DNA of 37,143 nt from an uncultured Oscillospiraceae bacterium (GCA_934573935.1 CAKTMO010000019.1:1-37143), one strand, 5' to 3'; positions 7,226 to 15,250 are shown, counted from the first letter of the stretch. The notes: a model not told the origin generated them from the sequence alone. Program-made: numbers and translations.

Positions 7226-7630
7226 GATGGTACAAAGAATAAGATCACGCTGGTGCTGTCCATTCTGTGGAACGCCCTGATCTTTGCCATCACGCCGCTG
7301 ATCGTCCGCTATTCCGCCATCTCGCCGGAGGCCAAGGAGCTGGTGATCTGGCTGGTGCTGATCAACAACATCTTCAACGGCCTTGCCTACCCCTTCGCCG
7401 GTTCGCTGGGCAACGGTCTGCGGGCGGCGGGTGATGTGAGGTTCACCATGATCGTGTCCATCTCCCTGACCATCGGGGCGCGGCTGCTGTTTTCGGCGCT
7501 GTTCGGCCTGTGGCTGGGCTGGGGCGTCATCGGTGTAGCCGTCGGCATGAGCATTGATCTGGTGTTCCGGGGCGTGATCTTCCTGTGGCGGCTGCGGTCG
7601 CAGAAATGGACGCAGTTCCAGGTGATCTGA
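7226..7630 (+). pseudogene. MATE-family efflux transporter, C-terminal remnant
   Basis: The frame is closed by TAA at 7223-7225 and then reads DGTKNKITLVLSILWNALIF, followed by the typical MATE C-terminal helices (LGNGLRAAGDVRFTMIVSIS, SKI-like LWLGWGVIGVAVGM, RSQKWTQFQVI) to a TGA at 7630. Only about 134 of the usual 450 residues remain and there is no start with a ribosome site. The missing 5' part would lie where the potassium operon now begins, so the break near 7190-7225 is probably the right edge of the acquired segment. A terminator follows it. It is not a copy of the intact MATE gene at 31608-32960. Confidence 0.75.
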
Positions 7631-7660
7631 CCCCCATCCCCGCCGCACCTTATCATAAAA

Positions 7661-7702
7661 CGCCGCCGTATGCTTCTCTATACGGCGGCGCTGTTCTTTT
7701 TT
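7661..7702 (+). terminator. Terminator between MATE remnant and TetR gene
   Basis: CGCCGCCGTA (7661-7670) pairs perfectly with TACGGCGGCG (7681-7690), followed by CTGTTCTTTTTT. On the minus strand TTTTATG follows the stem, so it may serve the TetR gene as well. Confidence 0.75.
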
Positions 7703-7737
7703 GAAAAATACCTCTCCCTTCAACACCATCGCCCCGA

Positions 7738-8301
7738 TCAGGGCCGGTCGGTGCGCAGACGTTCCAGTGCGGCGCGGACGCTGCCGTGGATCACCTGCTC
7801 CAGACGATCCACCATCAGCTGGGGCTCCCCCTTCATGTCGTTCTTCACCCAGTCCAGCATCAGTCCCACGAACATGTATTTATACAGCGTGGCGATAAAC
7901 GCCTTATCCTCCGGCCGGACGGACATACCCTCAGCCTGCTCCTCCACCACATCCTCCAGCAGCCGGTAGGTGACCTGATAGAGATAGTTCTCCACCTGCT
8001 CGCGGCCAACGGAGCGATAGACATTCAGGATAAAGGGTTTATTCTCCTGCACAGCTTCAAAGATCTGCAAAAGGCCCTGCTGCCAGGTCTCATACGTCTT
8101 CTTTCCCGCCAGCGCGCGGCTGGCATCCTCCTGGCAGCTCCACTCCACCAGATCGTAGATATCCTTGAAGTGGTAGTAAAACGTCATACGGTTGATGCCG
8201 CAGTCGTCGGTAATGTCGCTGACCGTGATCTTATGCAGCGGCTTTTCCATCAGCAGCTTTTTCAGCGACGCCTCCAGCGCCCGCTTGGTAACTTGTGACA
8301 T
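7738..8301 (-). CDS. TetR/AcrR-family transcriptional regulator
   Basis: A 187-residue one-component regulator. The N-terminal TetR helix-turn-helix is clear (LMEKPLHKITVSDITDDCG, then INRMTFYYHFKDIYDL, about residues 15-50). The all-helical C-terminal part ending in KYMFVGLMLDWVKNDM resembles the TetR_C domain of DhaS-type regulators. The start is ATG at 8301 behind AAAGGAGG; the open frame extends further but lacks a site. It has its own promoter (TTGCAA-17-TATAAT) and lies convergent to the broken MATE gene. Its target is not evident; the MATE pump may have been one before truncation. Confidence 0.88.
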   Translation of the reverse strand: MSQVTKRALEASLKKLLMEKPLHKITVSDITDDCGINRMTFYYHFKDIYDLVEWSCQEDASRALAGKKTYETWQQGLLQIFEAVQENKPFILNVYRSVGREQVENYLYQVTYRLLEDVVEEQAEGMSVRPEDKAFIATLYKYMFVGLMLDWVKNDMKGEPQLMVDRLEQVIHGSVRAALERLRTDRP

Positions 8302-8329
8302 GGGGGACCCTCCTTTGCCGGATAGCCCC

Positions 8330-8358
8330 ATTATACCCGATGCGCGCCCCGTTTGCAA
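8330..8358 (-). promoter_or_regulatory. Promoter of the TetR gene
   Basis: Minus-strand TTGCAA (8353-8358), 17 bp, TATAAT (8330-8335). It lies back to back with the CNNM promoter about 40 bp to the right. Confidence 0.7.
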
Positions 8359-8397
8359 GCCGCTCCGGCGGCGGGCGCGTCTTCACAGTTTCTTTAC

Positions 8398-8426
8398 TTG
8401 ACGGCGCACAGCCTTTCCGGTATACT
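8398..8426 (+). promoter_or_regulatory. Promoter of the CNNM leader
   Basis: TTGACG (8398-8403), 17 bp, TATACT (8421-8426). Transcription should start near 8433, which leaves a leader of about 190 nt before the GTG start at 8622. Confidence 0.75.
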
Positions 8427-8432
8427 ATCCTC

Positions 8433-8621
8433 AATTTACAATAAAGGAGGAATCACGCTTATATGGATACTGACGGCGGTGACTACCCTGGTAATCATCT
8501 GAACTGCCATCTGTTTTTGCCAGCATATCTGCGCTGCGTTTCGTGGGGCAGACGTGCTTTTTTGCGCTTATAGCGGCATTTTTACCACCAAAAACAGATC
8601 ACAGAAAGGAAATTACTTATT
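8433..8621 (+). ncRNA. Structured leader RNA, candidate riboswitch or attenuator
   Basis: The long leader has a closing 11-bp helix, ATCTGTTTTTG (8509-8519) with CAAAAACAGAT (8589-8599). Inside it are a hairpin (8523-8532 with 8548-8557) followed by six Ts, which looks like an intrinsic terminator, and a small CGCT/AGCG hairpin (8565-8575). The helix closes 5 nt before the ribosome site AAAGGA (8605-8610) of the CNNM gene. Earlier in the leader AAAGGAGG (8443-8450) precedes a short ORF from ATG at 8463. It does not match the M-box, yybP-ykoY or NiCo consensus as I know them. Confidence 0.5.
8523..8563 (+). terminator. Terminator-like hairpin inside the CNNM leader
   Basis: GCATATCTGC (8523-8532) pairs with GCAGACGTGC (8548-8557) apart from one mismatch and one G-U, then TTTTTT. 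The position between promoter and gene implies conditional read-through. Confidence 0.6.
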
Positions 8622-9866
8622 GTGTCAACCACAACCTGTATCATATTGATGGCGGTGTGCCTGATGCTCTCCGCCTATTTCTCCGCCACGGAGACCGCCT
8701 TTTCCTCCGCCAACACCACGCGGCTGAAGACCCTGGCGGAAAAGGGCAGCAAAAACGCCGCGCTGGCCCTGAAGCTGCTGGAGCAATACGACCGGCTGCT
8801 GTCCACCATCCTCATCGGCAACAACATCGTCAATATCGCCACCGCCTCCATCGGCACGGTGCTGTTCGTCCGCCACTACGGCGACATGGGCGCCACCATT
8901 TCCACCGTGGTGGTCACCGTGGTGGTGCTGATCTTCGGTGAGATCTCCCCCAAGAGCATTGCCAAGGACTGCGCGGAAAAATGCGCCATGATGTCCGCCC
9001 CCATCCTGCGGGTGCTGATCTGGGTGCTGATGCCCCTGAATCTGCTGTTCTCCCTGTGGAAAAAGCTGCTTTCCAGGGTCTTTCGCCTGAACAGCGACAC
9101 CAAAATGTCCCAGGAGGAGCTGCTGATGCTGGTGGACGAGGTGCAGCAGGACGGCAGCATCGACCGCGAGGAGGGCGAGCTGCTGAAAAACGCCATCGGC
9201 TTTTCCGAGCAGCAGGCCCAGGATATCCTCATCCACCGCGTGGACCTGGCCGCCCTGCCCGTCACCGCCAGCAAGGAGGAGGTGGCGGCCCTGTTCACCC
9301 AGACCAAATACTCCCGCCTGCTGATCTATCAGGACTCCATCGACCACATCCTGGGCACGGTCCATCAAAAGGATTTCTATGTAGGCTGCGGCGTAACGGA
9401 TCAGCCCCTGTCCGCCATCATCTCCCCGCCGGTGTTCGCGCTGGAGAACGAGCCCATCCGTCTGCTGCTGAAAAAGCTGCAGCAGGCCAAGACCCACGTG
9501 GCCGTGGTGGTAGACGAATACGGCGGCACCTGCGGCATCGTCACCATGGAGGATATTTTAGAGGAACTGGTGGGCGAGATCTGGGACGAGCACGACGAAG
9601 AGGAGGTCTTTCTCCGCAAGATCGCGCCCGACACCTGGCTGGTGGACGCCGGTATGGACTTTGACGACTTCGCGGACTACTTCCTGCTGAAAACCGACTC
9701 CGACATGGTGTCCGTCAGCGGCTGGGTCATGGAGCAGTTCGGCCGCGTGCCGGACGCCGGTGAAAGCTTCACCTTCGAGGATCTCGCCGTGCGGATCACC
9801 AAGGTGGAAAACCACCGCATCGAGGAGATCCAGGTGACCCGCAAAAGCACCCCCGACCTCTCCTGA
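8622..9866 (+). CDS. CNNM/CorC-HlyC family membrane protein
   Basis: A 414-residue inner-membrane protein of the HlyC/CorC/CNNM family. An N-terminal CNNM domain (about 1-170) includes [20 protein letters not shown] and [16 protein letters not shown]-domain pair spans about 195-320 and ends in [22 protein letters not shown]-terminal CorC_HlyC domain follows (about 330-410, [20 protein letters not shown]). Relatives move or regulate Mg2+ or other divalent cations, with the CBS domains sensing adenine nucleotides and Mg2+; the substrate here is not proven. The start is GTG at 8622, 11 nt after AAAGGA. It is a single-gene unit with a long structured leader and a strong terminator. Confidence 0.9.
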   Translation: MSTTTCIILMAVCLMLSAYFSATETAFSSANTTRLKTLAEKGSKNAALALKLLEQYDRLLSTILIGNNIVNIATASIGTVLFVRHYGDMGATISTVVVTVVVLIFGEISPKSIAKDCAEKCAMMSAPILRVLIWVLMPLNLLFSLWKKLLSRVFRLNSDTKMSQEELLMLVDEVQQDGSIDREEGELLKNAIGFSEQQAQDILIHRVDLAALPVTASKEEVAALFTQTKYSRLLIYQDSIDHILGTVHQKDFYVGCGVTDQPLSAIISPPVFALENEPIRLLLKKLQQAKTHVAVVVDEYGGTCGIVTMEDILEELVGEIWDEHDEEEVFLRKIAPDTWLVDAGMDFDDFADYFLLKTDSDMVSVSGWVMEQFGRVPDAGESFTFEDLAVRITKVENHRIEEIQVTRKSTPDLS

Positions 9867-9884
9867 CAGAGCCCCCTCTTTCAC

Positions 9885-9921
9885 AAAAAAGCCTGTGACC
9901 ACAAGGGTCACAGGCTTTTTT
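9885..9921. terminator. Bidirectional terminator
   Basis: GCCTGTGACC (9891-9900) pairs with GGTCACAGGC (9906-9915), flanked by A6 on the left and T6 on the right. It serves the CNNM gene and the convergent small-protein gene. Confidence 0.9.
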
Positions 9922-9929
9922 CACGTATC

Positions 9930-10130
9930 TCACACCGTCGGCGGGCGGTTCTGCACCGCATCCACGAACAGCAGCGTCAGACCGATGTAAACGGCGCAGG
10001 CCAGAGCGATCAGGGCGCAGCCCACGATACACAGCGCCCGTGCCGCCGGACACTTCCCCAGATAGCGGCACGACAGGACGATCCCCGCCGCCGCCAGCAG
10101 CAACAGCACCACAGCAAGCCAAAGGGGCAT
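9930..10130 (-). CDS. 66-residue two-helix membrane protein
   Basis: A small integral membrane protein with two hydrophobic helices (about residues 3-20 and 31-56) joined by CRYLGKCPAARA. The start ATG at 10130 follows AAGGAGG. It is the last gene of a leftward group with two lipoproteins. No family is recognised. The good ribosome site, the Leu/Ala/Val-rich helices and a bidirectional terminator just past the stop support it as a real gene. Confidence 0.65.
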   Translation of the reverse strand: MPLWLAVVLLLLAAAGIVLSCRYLGKCPAARALCIVGCALIALACAVYIGLTLLFVDAVQNRPPTV

Positions 10131-10157
10131 ATGCTTCCCTCCTTCGTTATCGCGTTC

Positions 10158-10616
10158 TCATCCCTGCGTGTCGGACAGCAGAGCGGATTCCTCCGGCTGG
10201 AACACAAACGTCTCCGTCTCCGCGTCCCAGAACCACACCATCAGCACCGTTTCGCCGTCCAGCTCAAACAGCATGGCCACGTCGCCATCGCCGTCGCCGT
10301 TCCGGTCAGCAAAATCAATGCTCTGAAACTCCTCCCAGGGGTCGCCCTGCAGGGTGATGGGATAGTCCACGTAATCGTACAGGGTCTGGGTCTCGCTGTC
10401 ATAGTAGAAGTCGGCGTTGTCGGCGTTGATGCACACCAGCACGTCGGTATCCTCGCCGCTGCGGGTGATGCTGCCGCTGTCCCGCACAATGCCGGTCACG
10501 CGCCAGTCGCCGCCCACCACGTCGTTGGGATCCTCCTCGCCGCCGCTGCCGCCGCAGGCCATCAGGCTCAGGCTCAGCGTCAGCGCCAGCAGTAAAACCA
10601 AAAGCTTTTTCATCAT
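10158..10616 (-). CDS. Secreted lipoprotein of unknown function
   Basis: About 152 residues. It starts ATGATGAAA (10616) after GGAAAGGAAAC. It has a classic lipoprotein signal (MMKKLLVLLLALTLSLSLMA, then C with GGSGGEE), so the mature protein should be diacylated on Cys and anchored outside the membrane. The mature domain is acidic (DFADRNGDGDGDVAML, WFWDAETETFVF) and its D-x-N-G-D-G-D run looks like a Ca2+-binding or FG-GAP/VCBS-type loop. The lipobox and GGSGGE start mirror the lipoprotein gene just upstream, so the two may be related by duplication. Function is unknown. Confidence 0.8.
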   Translation of the reverse strand: MMKKLLVLLLALTLSLSLMACGGSGGEEDPNDVVGGDWRVTGIVRDSGSITRSGEDTDVLVCINADNADFYYDSETQTLYDYVDYPITLQGDPWEEFQSIDFADRNGDGDGDVAMLFELDGETVLMVWFWDAETETFVFQPEESALLSDTQG

Positions 10617-10636
10617 TCGTTTCCTTTCCGCATCTA

Positions 10637-11341
10637 TCACGCCATCTTTATGTAGCATTCGTTCTCGCCGCCCCAGTACAGCGTATCCTCGCTTACCACC
10701 GTCATGTCATAGACCACGCCTTCAAACAGAATGGACGCGGCGTCATACAGCCCCTCTCCCTCCGGCTTGGGGCTGAGGGAACCGCAGTCCACCTCCGTGG
10801 GATCGCCGTCGCCCTCGGGGCGCTCATACAGCGTCCAGCTGCCGTAGGCGTCGATCTCGATACTGCTCACCGCACCGGCGTCGCCGTCCAGGAACCACAC
10901 ACCGGCAAGCGGGGCGTAATCCCCCTCCGCGCCGTTGTTCACAGGCCCCTCATAGCGGAAGGTGCCCAGCGCGTCCACATGCATGTCGCCGCTCTCGTCC
11001 AGCCAGCTGTGGTGGGCCACGCCGTCGTGCTCGTTATAGAAGTAATCCGCCTCATACTGCTGTTCCGTCTGGATGTAGCCGCTGGCCGTCAGCACGTTGT
11101 CGGTGTCGTACAGGGCAAAGCGCACCTCATCGCCGCTGCCGCCCATCTCCACGATCATCTGGCTGCCGTCCTCGCCGTTCCAGATGCCCCAGTACATGGC
11201 ATAGTCCGTCAAAAGCGCGTCGTCCTTCACCATGCCCTCGAAGGACTCCGGCGCCGTCTCGCCGCCGCTGCCTCCGCAGGCCGCAAGGCTCAGGCACAGT
11301 GCCAACGCCAGAAGCAGGGTCAAAATCTTATGGTGTTTCAT
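10637..11341 (-). CDS. Secreted lipoprotein of unknown function
   Basis: A 234-residue lipoprotein beginning MKHHKILTLLLALALCLSLAA followed by the lipobox Cys and GGSGGE. ATG at 11341 is preceded by AAGGAG. The mature part is acidic and aromatic-rich (YWGIWNGEDGSQMIVEMGGS, TLYERPEGDGDPTEVDCGS, TLYWGGENECYIKMA), which suggests a beta-rich lipocalin-like or META-type fold, but no family is recognised. The frame is open upstream without a stop into a DUF2442-like module, so a larger fusion protein is also possible. It lies 20 nt before the next lipoprotein gene. Confidence 0.75.
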   Translation of the reverse strand: MKHHKILTLLLALALCLSLAACGGSGGETAPESFEGMVKDDALLTDYAMYWGIWNGEDGSQMIVEMGGSGDEVRFALYDTDNVLTASGYIQTEQQYEADYFYNEHDGVAHHSWLDESGDMHVDALGTFRYEGPVNNGAEGDYAPLAGVWFLDGDAGAVSSIEIDAYGSWTLYERPEGDGDPTEVDCGSLSPKPEGEGLYDAASILFEGVVYDMTVVSEDTLYWGGENECYIKMA

Positions 11342-11611
11342 TCTTTTTTCTCCTTCCCTTGCGATCAACGATTCGGTTGGCTGCTCCGCCATGGCGCACA
11401 GCTCGTCATGGCTCATCTCCACGTTGCCGAAACGGACGAAAATGCCGTTGGTATCGGCGCTGCTCCACACCTGCGGGTCCCGCAGGGGCCGAAAGCGCAG
11501 CTTATCCAGATACGGCTTCATGTTCAACAGCAGCCGGCTGCCGGACACAAAATCCACCTGCAGCATATGATCCCCCAGCGCTGCCACGGCTTCGATATAT
11601 TTCCGCTCCAA
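11342..11611 (-). CDS. DUF2442-like module, in frame with the lipoprotein
   Basis: A TTG start at 11611 after AAAGGAGG gives LERKYIEAVAALGDHMLQVD, FVSGSRLLLNMKPYLDKL, RFRPLRDPQVWSSADTNG and IFVRFGNVEMSHDEL. This is the DUF2442 pattern (VDF..G, DVKPYL, F..L.D, HDEL), normally a free-standing protein of about 80 residues. No stop codon occurs before the lipoprotein ATG at 11341, so translation from this start would yield a 324-residue fusion with an internal signal peptide. Either the stop was lost or the two starts make two products. DUF2442 proteins often accompany toxin-antitoxin DUF4160 genes; none is seen here. Confidence 0.6.
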
Positions 11612-11641
11612 ACGTGGTTCCTCCTTTCCCAGTATGCAGCC

Positions 11642-11670
11642 ATTATACCGCGGCGCTTTTGCCATTTCCA
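11642..11670 (-). promoter_or_regulatory. Promoter of the DUF2442/lipoprotein group
   Basis: Minus-strand TGGAAA (11665-11670), 17 bp, TATAAT (11642-11647). It lies between the LuxR-family gene stop and the TTG start. Confidence 0.6.
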
Positions 11671-11681
11671 TTAACCTCTGG

Positions 11682-14147
11682 TTAGGACTTTGCCAACTCC
11701 ATGAGCCGTCTGCGCTTGGTGCGTGTGTCCCCCTCGATGGCAAGCTTGCCGTAGATCCGGTTCACATACTGCTTCACGCTGCCCTCGGAAAGATACAGCG
11801 CCTCCGCGATCTCGCGGTTGCTGCAGCGCTGTACGATCAAGGCCACGATCTCCCGTTCCCGCGCCGTCAGCACCGAAAGGGCCGCAGGCTCCATGCACAA
11901 AGCCTGTGCCTCTCCCCTCTCCAGCAGGGCCAGGATCTCCCCCGCAAAGCTATCTCGTTCCTCTTCCAGCAGCGCCTTCACATAGCGGCCATTCTCCGCA
12001 AAGGGCATGATAAGCCCGTCCGCCGCCGCGGCGTCCAACGCCTCCTTCAGCAGCGCCTGCGCCTCCGCCCGTTTGCCCAGCATGGCATAGGCCGCCGCCG
12101 TCTGGATCCCCACATGCAGCGCCACCAGTGCGTAGTGCATCCCCCCGCACACCGCCAGCAGCCCCTCGCTGCGACCGATGACCTGGGTATACGCCCCCTG
12201 GGCCAGATACACCTGATTCTCCGCCATCTCCATCATAGGCCTCCCCGGCGCCAGATAGGGAACGTCGGACAGCCGGTGCTCACGGAACACGTCGGGAATC
12301 GCCTCCGTCTGCCCCCGCAGGGCGTGATAATAGGCGCTGACGGCGTCCAGGATCCGCAGCCAGTCCGTGTTGTGCCGCGGCAGCAGCGCCGCGCGCCGCT
12401 GGGCGAAATCGTACCGCGGCGCGGCGTCCGTCCACAGGGACAGCCGCCACGCCAGAAAATCGCAGCAAAGCGCCATGTTCTCCTGCCCGTTTCCCGCAAT
12501 GCGGGCATAGGCCTGCTCCAAGGCGATCTGCGCATCGGTAAAGCGGCCCTGCAAAAATGCCGCCTCCGCCCGCATGATGGCCTCCGCACCCTGGCCGTGC
12601 CCCTGGGTCACCCTGTAGTAGTGGGGCATGCACTCGTCCATCTCCGCCAGCTCCCGCTCCAATGCCCCCGCCTCACGGTGGAACATCATCAGTACCGACG
12701 GCGACCCGAAGGTCCACCCCCCGTCGCTGCGGATACTGATGGCCGGACGGGACATCCGCTCACTGGCGCTGCGGTGCAGCCGGCTCATGGCGCTGATGTC
12801 GTTGTAGCACAAAAAGCTCATGATCAGGTCGCACTCTCCCAGCAGGTCGCCCCGCTCCCCCTCCGGCATGCGGGGATGCTCCTGAATGGACGACAGCAGC
12901 AGCGCCTTCAGCTCCAGCATTTTGGGGATCTGCCGCCAGGTGAACATCCGGCGCATCAGCACCAGCAGCGCCTTGGGGTGGGCCTTCAGCACCGCCGCCG
13001 GACACTCCGCCAGAAACGCCAATACATCATCCGGTGCCGTGGACGCCAGCAAAACGCCCGCGTCCTCCTCCACCACCCGCAGCAGCGCGTCATAGCTGCC
13101 GCTGCGGCGATAAACGGACATGGCGTGCAGATACTGCCCCTGCCGCTCATACCACACGCCGTAACGCACCTCATACGCCGCCCGCTCCCGCGCCTCCATG
13201 GTCAGAAACACCTGTTGGGCGCACTCCTTCATCATGTGGTGGAACCGGAACGTGCCGCCGTCCGGCAGCCGCTGCACAAAGGCATTCTGCTCCGTCAGCG
13301 CCATCAGCAGCGCCTCGGTGTCCTCCCGCCCCGTCACGAACTGCGCCATCTCGGCGGTGAATTCATCGGCCAGGGCCATCACCGCCAAAAATGTCCGCTG
13401 CTCCGGCGGCAGGGGATCCAGCATGGCGGCGGAGAACATAGCGTAAATGTCCGACGTGTGCTCCGGCAGCGCTCCCCGCTCCGCCAGCAGCCGCAGATTC
13501 AGATATACCGCCGAAAACCACCCCTCGCTGGCATACAGCAGCGCCTCCACCTGGTCGTCAGACAGCGCCGCGCCGCAGCGCCGCGCATAGATCGCCAGCT
13601 CCGTCTGGTTCAGCCGCAGCTGCTCCACACCGATCCGGCAGACCCGCCGCCCCAGCCGCAGCGCCTCCTCCCCCGGCAAAAAGCGGTCGCGTCCGGCCAC
13701 GATCAGATGCACGTTGTCCGGCAGCCGGTTGGCCAGCGTGCAGAGATAACCCGTGATGCGCCCATCCGTCAGCAGGTGAAAATCATCAATGAAGATATCC
13801 CACTCGCCGCTGCCCGCCAGCTGGTGGCACAGATCGTCCGTCAGCAGACTCCCGCCCGCCGCGTCGGCGGGGCAGGGATAGTCCCGCAGGAACGCCAGTC
13901 CCGCGTGGTCAAAGGCGTCCTGCACACTCTTCCAGAAGATAGCTATATTGTCGGAATACACGCTGACGCGGATGATCCGCGCTCCCCGCCCGCCGCGGCG
14001 GGCCAGATACCAGTTCACCGCCGTGGTCTTTCCGTACCCCATAGGCGCCACCACAGTGGTCAGTGCGCAGCGGGCGATGGGCCGCAGGCTCTCCTGCAGC
14101 CGTTCGGATATGTAAATGCTGTTCAGATCCCGCCTCTGTCGTGCCAT
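11682..14147 (-). CDS. MalT-type large LuxR-family (LAL) regulator
   Basis: An 821-residue STAND-type transcription activator. An N-terminal ATPase has Walker A APMGYGKTT (34-42) and Walker B DIFIDDFHLL (about 116-125). A long helical repeat region (about 250-740) resembles the winged-helix and TPR-like sensor of MalT. A C-terminal LuxR helix-turn-helix (about 757-821) contains LTAREREIVALIVQRCSNRE and LYLSEGSVKQYVNRIYGKL. Such proteins bind ATP and a small inducer, oligomerise and activate nearby genes. It starts at ATG 14147 after GGAGGGACAG and has its own promoter. The divergent neighbour is a secreted cohesin-like gene and the downstream genes are lipoproteins, so cell-surface genes are the likely targets. 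Confidence 0.9.
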   Translation of the reverse strand: MARQRRDLNSIYISERLQESLRPIARCALTTVVAPMGYGKTTAVNWYLARRGGRGARIIRVSVYSDNIAIFWKSVQDAFDHAGLAFLRDYPCPADAAGGSLLTDDLCHQLAGSGEWDIFIDDFHLLTDGRITGYLCTLANRLPDNVHLIVAGRDRFLPGEEALRLGRRVCRIGVEQLRLNQTELAIYARRCGAALSDDQVEALLYASEGWFSAVYLNLRLLAERGALPEHTSDIYAMFSAAMLDPLPPEQRTFLAVMALADEFTAEMAQFVTGREDTEALLMALTEQNAFVQRLPDGGTFRFHHMMKECAQQVFLTMEARERAAYEVRYGVWYERQGQYLHAMSVYRRSGSYDALLRVVEEDAGVLLASTAPDDVLAFLAECPAAVLKAHPKALLVLMRRMFTWRQIPKMLELKALLLSSIQEHPRMPEGERGDLLGECDLIMSFLCYNDISAMSRLHRSASERMSRPAISIRSDGGWTFGSPSVLMMFHREAGALERELAEMDECMPHYYRVTQGHGQGAEAIMRAEAAFLQGRFTDAQIALEQAYARIAGNGQENMALCCDFLAWRLSLWTDAAPRYDFAQRRAALLPRHNTDWLRILDAVSAYYHALRGQTEAIPDVFREHRLSDVPYLAPGRPMMEMAENQVYLAQGAYTQVIGRSEGLLAVCGGMHYALVALHVGIQTAAAYAMLGKRAEAQALLKEALDAAAADGLIMPFAENGRYVKALLEEERDSFAGEILALLERGEAQALCMEPAALSVLTAREREIVALIVQRCSNREIAEALYLSEGSVKQYVNRIYGKLAIEGDTRTKRRRLMELAKS

Positions 14148-14185
14148 CGCCCTGTCCCTCCGTACCGATCGCTTTCTTTTTTCCC

Positions 14186-14214
14186 ATTATACCCGCCCCG
14201 CCGCCAAATGGCAA
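14186..14214 (-). promoter_or_regulatory. Promoter of the LuxR-family gene
   Basis: Minus-strand TTGCCA (14209-14214), 17 bp, TATAAT (14186-14191). Its -35 is only 13 bp from the -35 of the divergent surface-protein promoter, so the two may share control. Confidence 0.75.
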
Positions 14215-14227
14215 GCCACTCTCCGCC

Positions 14228-14256
14228 TTGCCAACCGCCCCGCTTCATGTTATAAT
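14228..14256 (+). promoter_or_regulatory. Promoter of the cohesin-like surface protein
   Basis: TTGCCA (14228-14233), 17 bp, TATAAT (14251-14256), identical in both boxes to the divergent LuxR promoter. Confidence 0.8.
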
Positions 14257-14287
14257 CGGTATACTATTCATCAGGAGGCATCCCACC

Positions 14288-15181
14288 ATGAAACGTATCA
14301 TCACCCTGCTGTCGGCCCTTGCCGCCGCGCTGCTGCTGGCGGTCTCCGCCTTTGCCGCCACCCTTCCCGGCACCGCAAAATGCACCATCACCCCCTCCGA
14401 TACCCGCGTCAGCGGCAATACCGTCACCGTTACCTATACCATCACCGTCACCCCGCCCCAGGGCCAGCAGCTGGGCGTCTTCAGCGTCCAGCTCCAGCCC
14501 TCCCAGGGCCTGACCCTCGCCACCAGCTGGGAAGACGCCAACGGCAACCGCGTCATCGACTACGTGGATGACCTCACCTTCAACAAATACCAGCCCGACG
14601 GCGTCTTCGCCACCTACGATTACACCCCCCAGACCGGCTATTTCGCCGCCGTCGGCACCACGCCCGACCGCCGCATGTCTGACGAGGCCACCATCCTCAC
14701 CATTCAGGCCACCATGCCCGCCGACAAGGCCGGTACCTATACCCTGAATGCCGAGTTCATCGCCGCGCTGGACGGCTCCGGCGACGTCTATACCGCCCAG
14801 GTCATCACCACACCCGTCACCATCTCCGCCCCCGGCCAGACCCCCACCGTGGATAACACCCCCGTCATCACCGAGACCAACGCCGATACCCCCGCCTCCG
14901 GCAGCAAAGACACCGCCGCCGCAGGCAACACCCCCACCACGGCCACCGGCGATACCGCCCCCACCGACGGCAGCGCCACCGATCCCACCACCGGCGATAC
15001 CACCGGCAACACTCCCGCTGCCGCCGATACCCCCGCAGACGGCAGCACCCCCACCGACGCAGCCCCCGCAAACACCGAAGCCACCGACACCGATACCGCC
15101 TCCGTCCCCTGGCTCCTCCCCGCCATCCTCCTCACCCTCGCCGCCCTCGCCTGCGCCCTCCTCCTGAAAAAGAAAAAATAA
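14288..15181 (+). CDS. Secreted, membrane-anchored cohesin-like protein
   Basis: A 297-residue surface protein. A signal peptide (MKRIITLLSALAAALLLAVS, cut near AFAA) is followed by a beta-sandwich domain (about 25-180) with cohesin-like features (VTYTITVTPPQGQQLGVFSV, ILTIQATMPADKAGTYTL). A 90-residue low-complexity linker rich in Thr, Ala, Pro, Asp and Gly comes next (about 185-272), then a C-terminal helix (PWLLPAILLTLAALACALLL) ending KKKK. No LPXTG motif is present, so anchoring is by the helix. ATG at 14288 follows AGGAGG. It has extreme C-ending codon bias (ACC, GCC) unlike the two surface genes that follow. It is expressed divergently from the LAL regulator. Confidence 0.75.
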   Translation: MKRIITLLSALAAALLLAVSAFAATLPGTAKCTITPSDTRVSGNTVTVTYTITVTPPQGQQLGVFSVQLQPSQGLTLATSWEDANGNRVIDYVDDLTFNKYQPDGVFATYDYTPQTGYFAAVGTTPDRRMSDEATILTIQATMPADKAGTYTLNAEFIAALDGSGDVYTAQVITTPVTISAPGQTPTVDNTPVITETNADTPASGSKDTAAAGNTPTTATGDTAPTDGSATDPTTGDTTGNTPAAADTPADGSTPTDAAPANTEATDTDTASVPWLLPAILLTLAALACALLLKKKK

Positions 15182-15200
15182 CCCTCCCCTTTAATGGCTC

Positions 15201-15250
15201 TTTTGCCTACTTTTCCAGCTACTGGGAAAAGTAGGTCGTCGAAGACAAAA
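15201..15250. repeat. Palindromic hairpin element
   Basis: CCTACTTTTCCAG (15206-15218) pairs with CTGGGAAAAGTAGG (15222-15235) around a 3-nt loop with one bulge. It is flanked by TTTTG (15201-15205) and CAAAA (15246-15250). No T-run follows it, so it is a poor terminator. It looks like a small dispersed palindromic repeat; only one copy is in this window. Confidence 0.5.

Noticed and set aside
7143..7250. c-di-AMP (ydaO-type) riboswitch upstream of ktrB
   Set aside because: The region before ktrB is too short and lacks the conserved ydaO core; only a simple hairpin is visible.
8625..9497. 290-codon minus-strand open frame opposite the CNNM gene
   Set aside because: It mirrors a strongly recognised gene, is Gln/His/Gly-rich without motifs and has no ribosome site. 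It is a GC-driven shadow.
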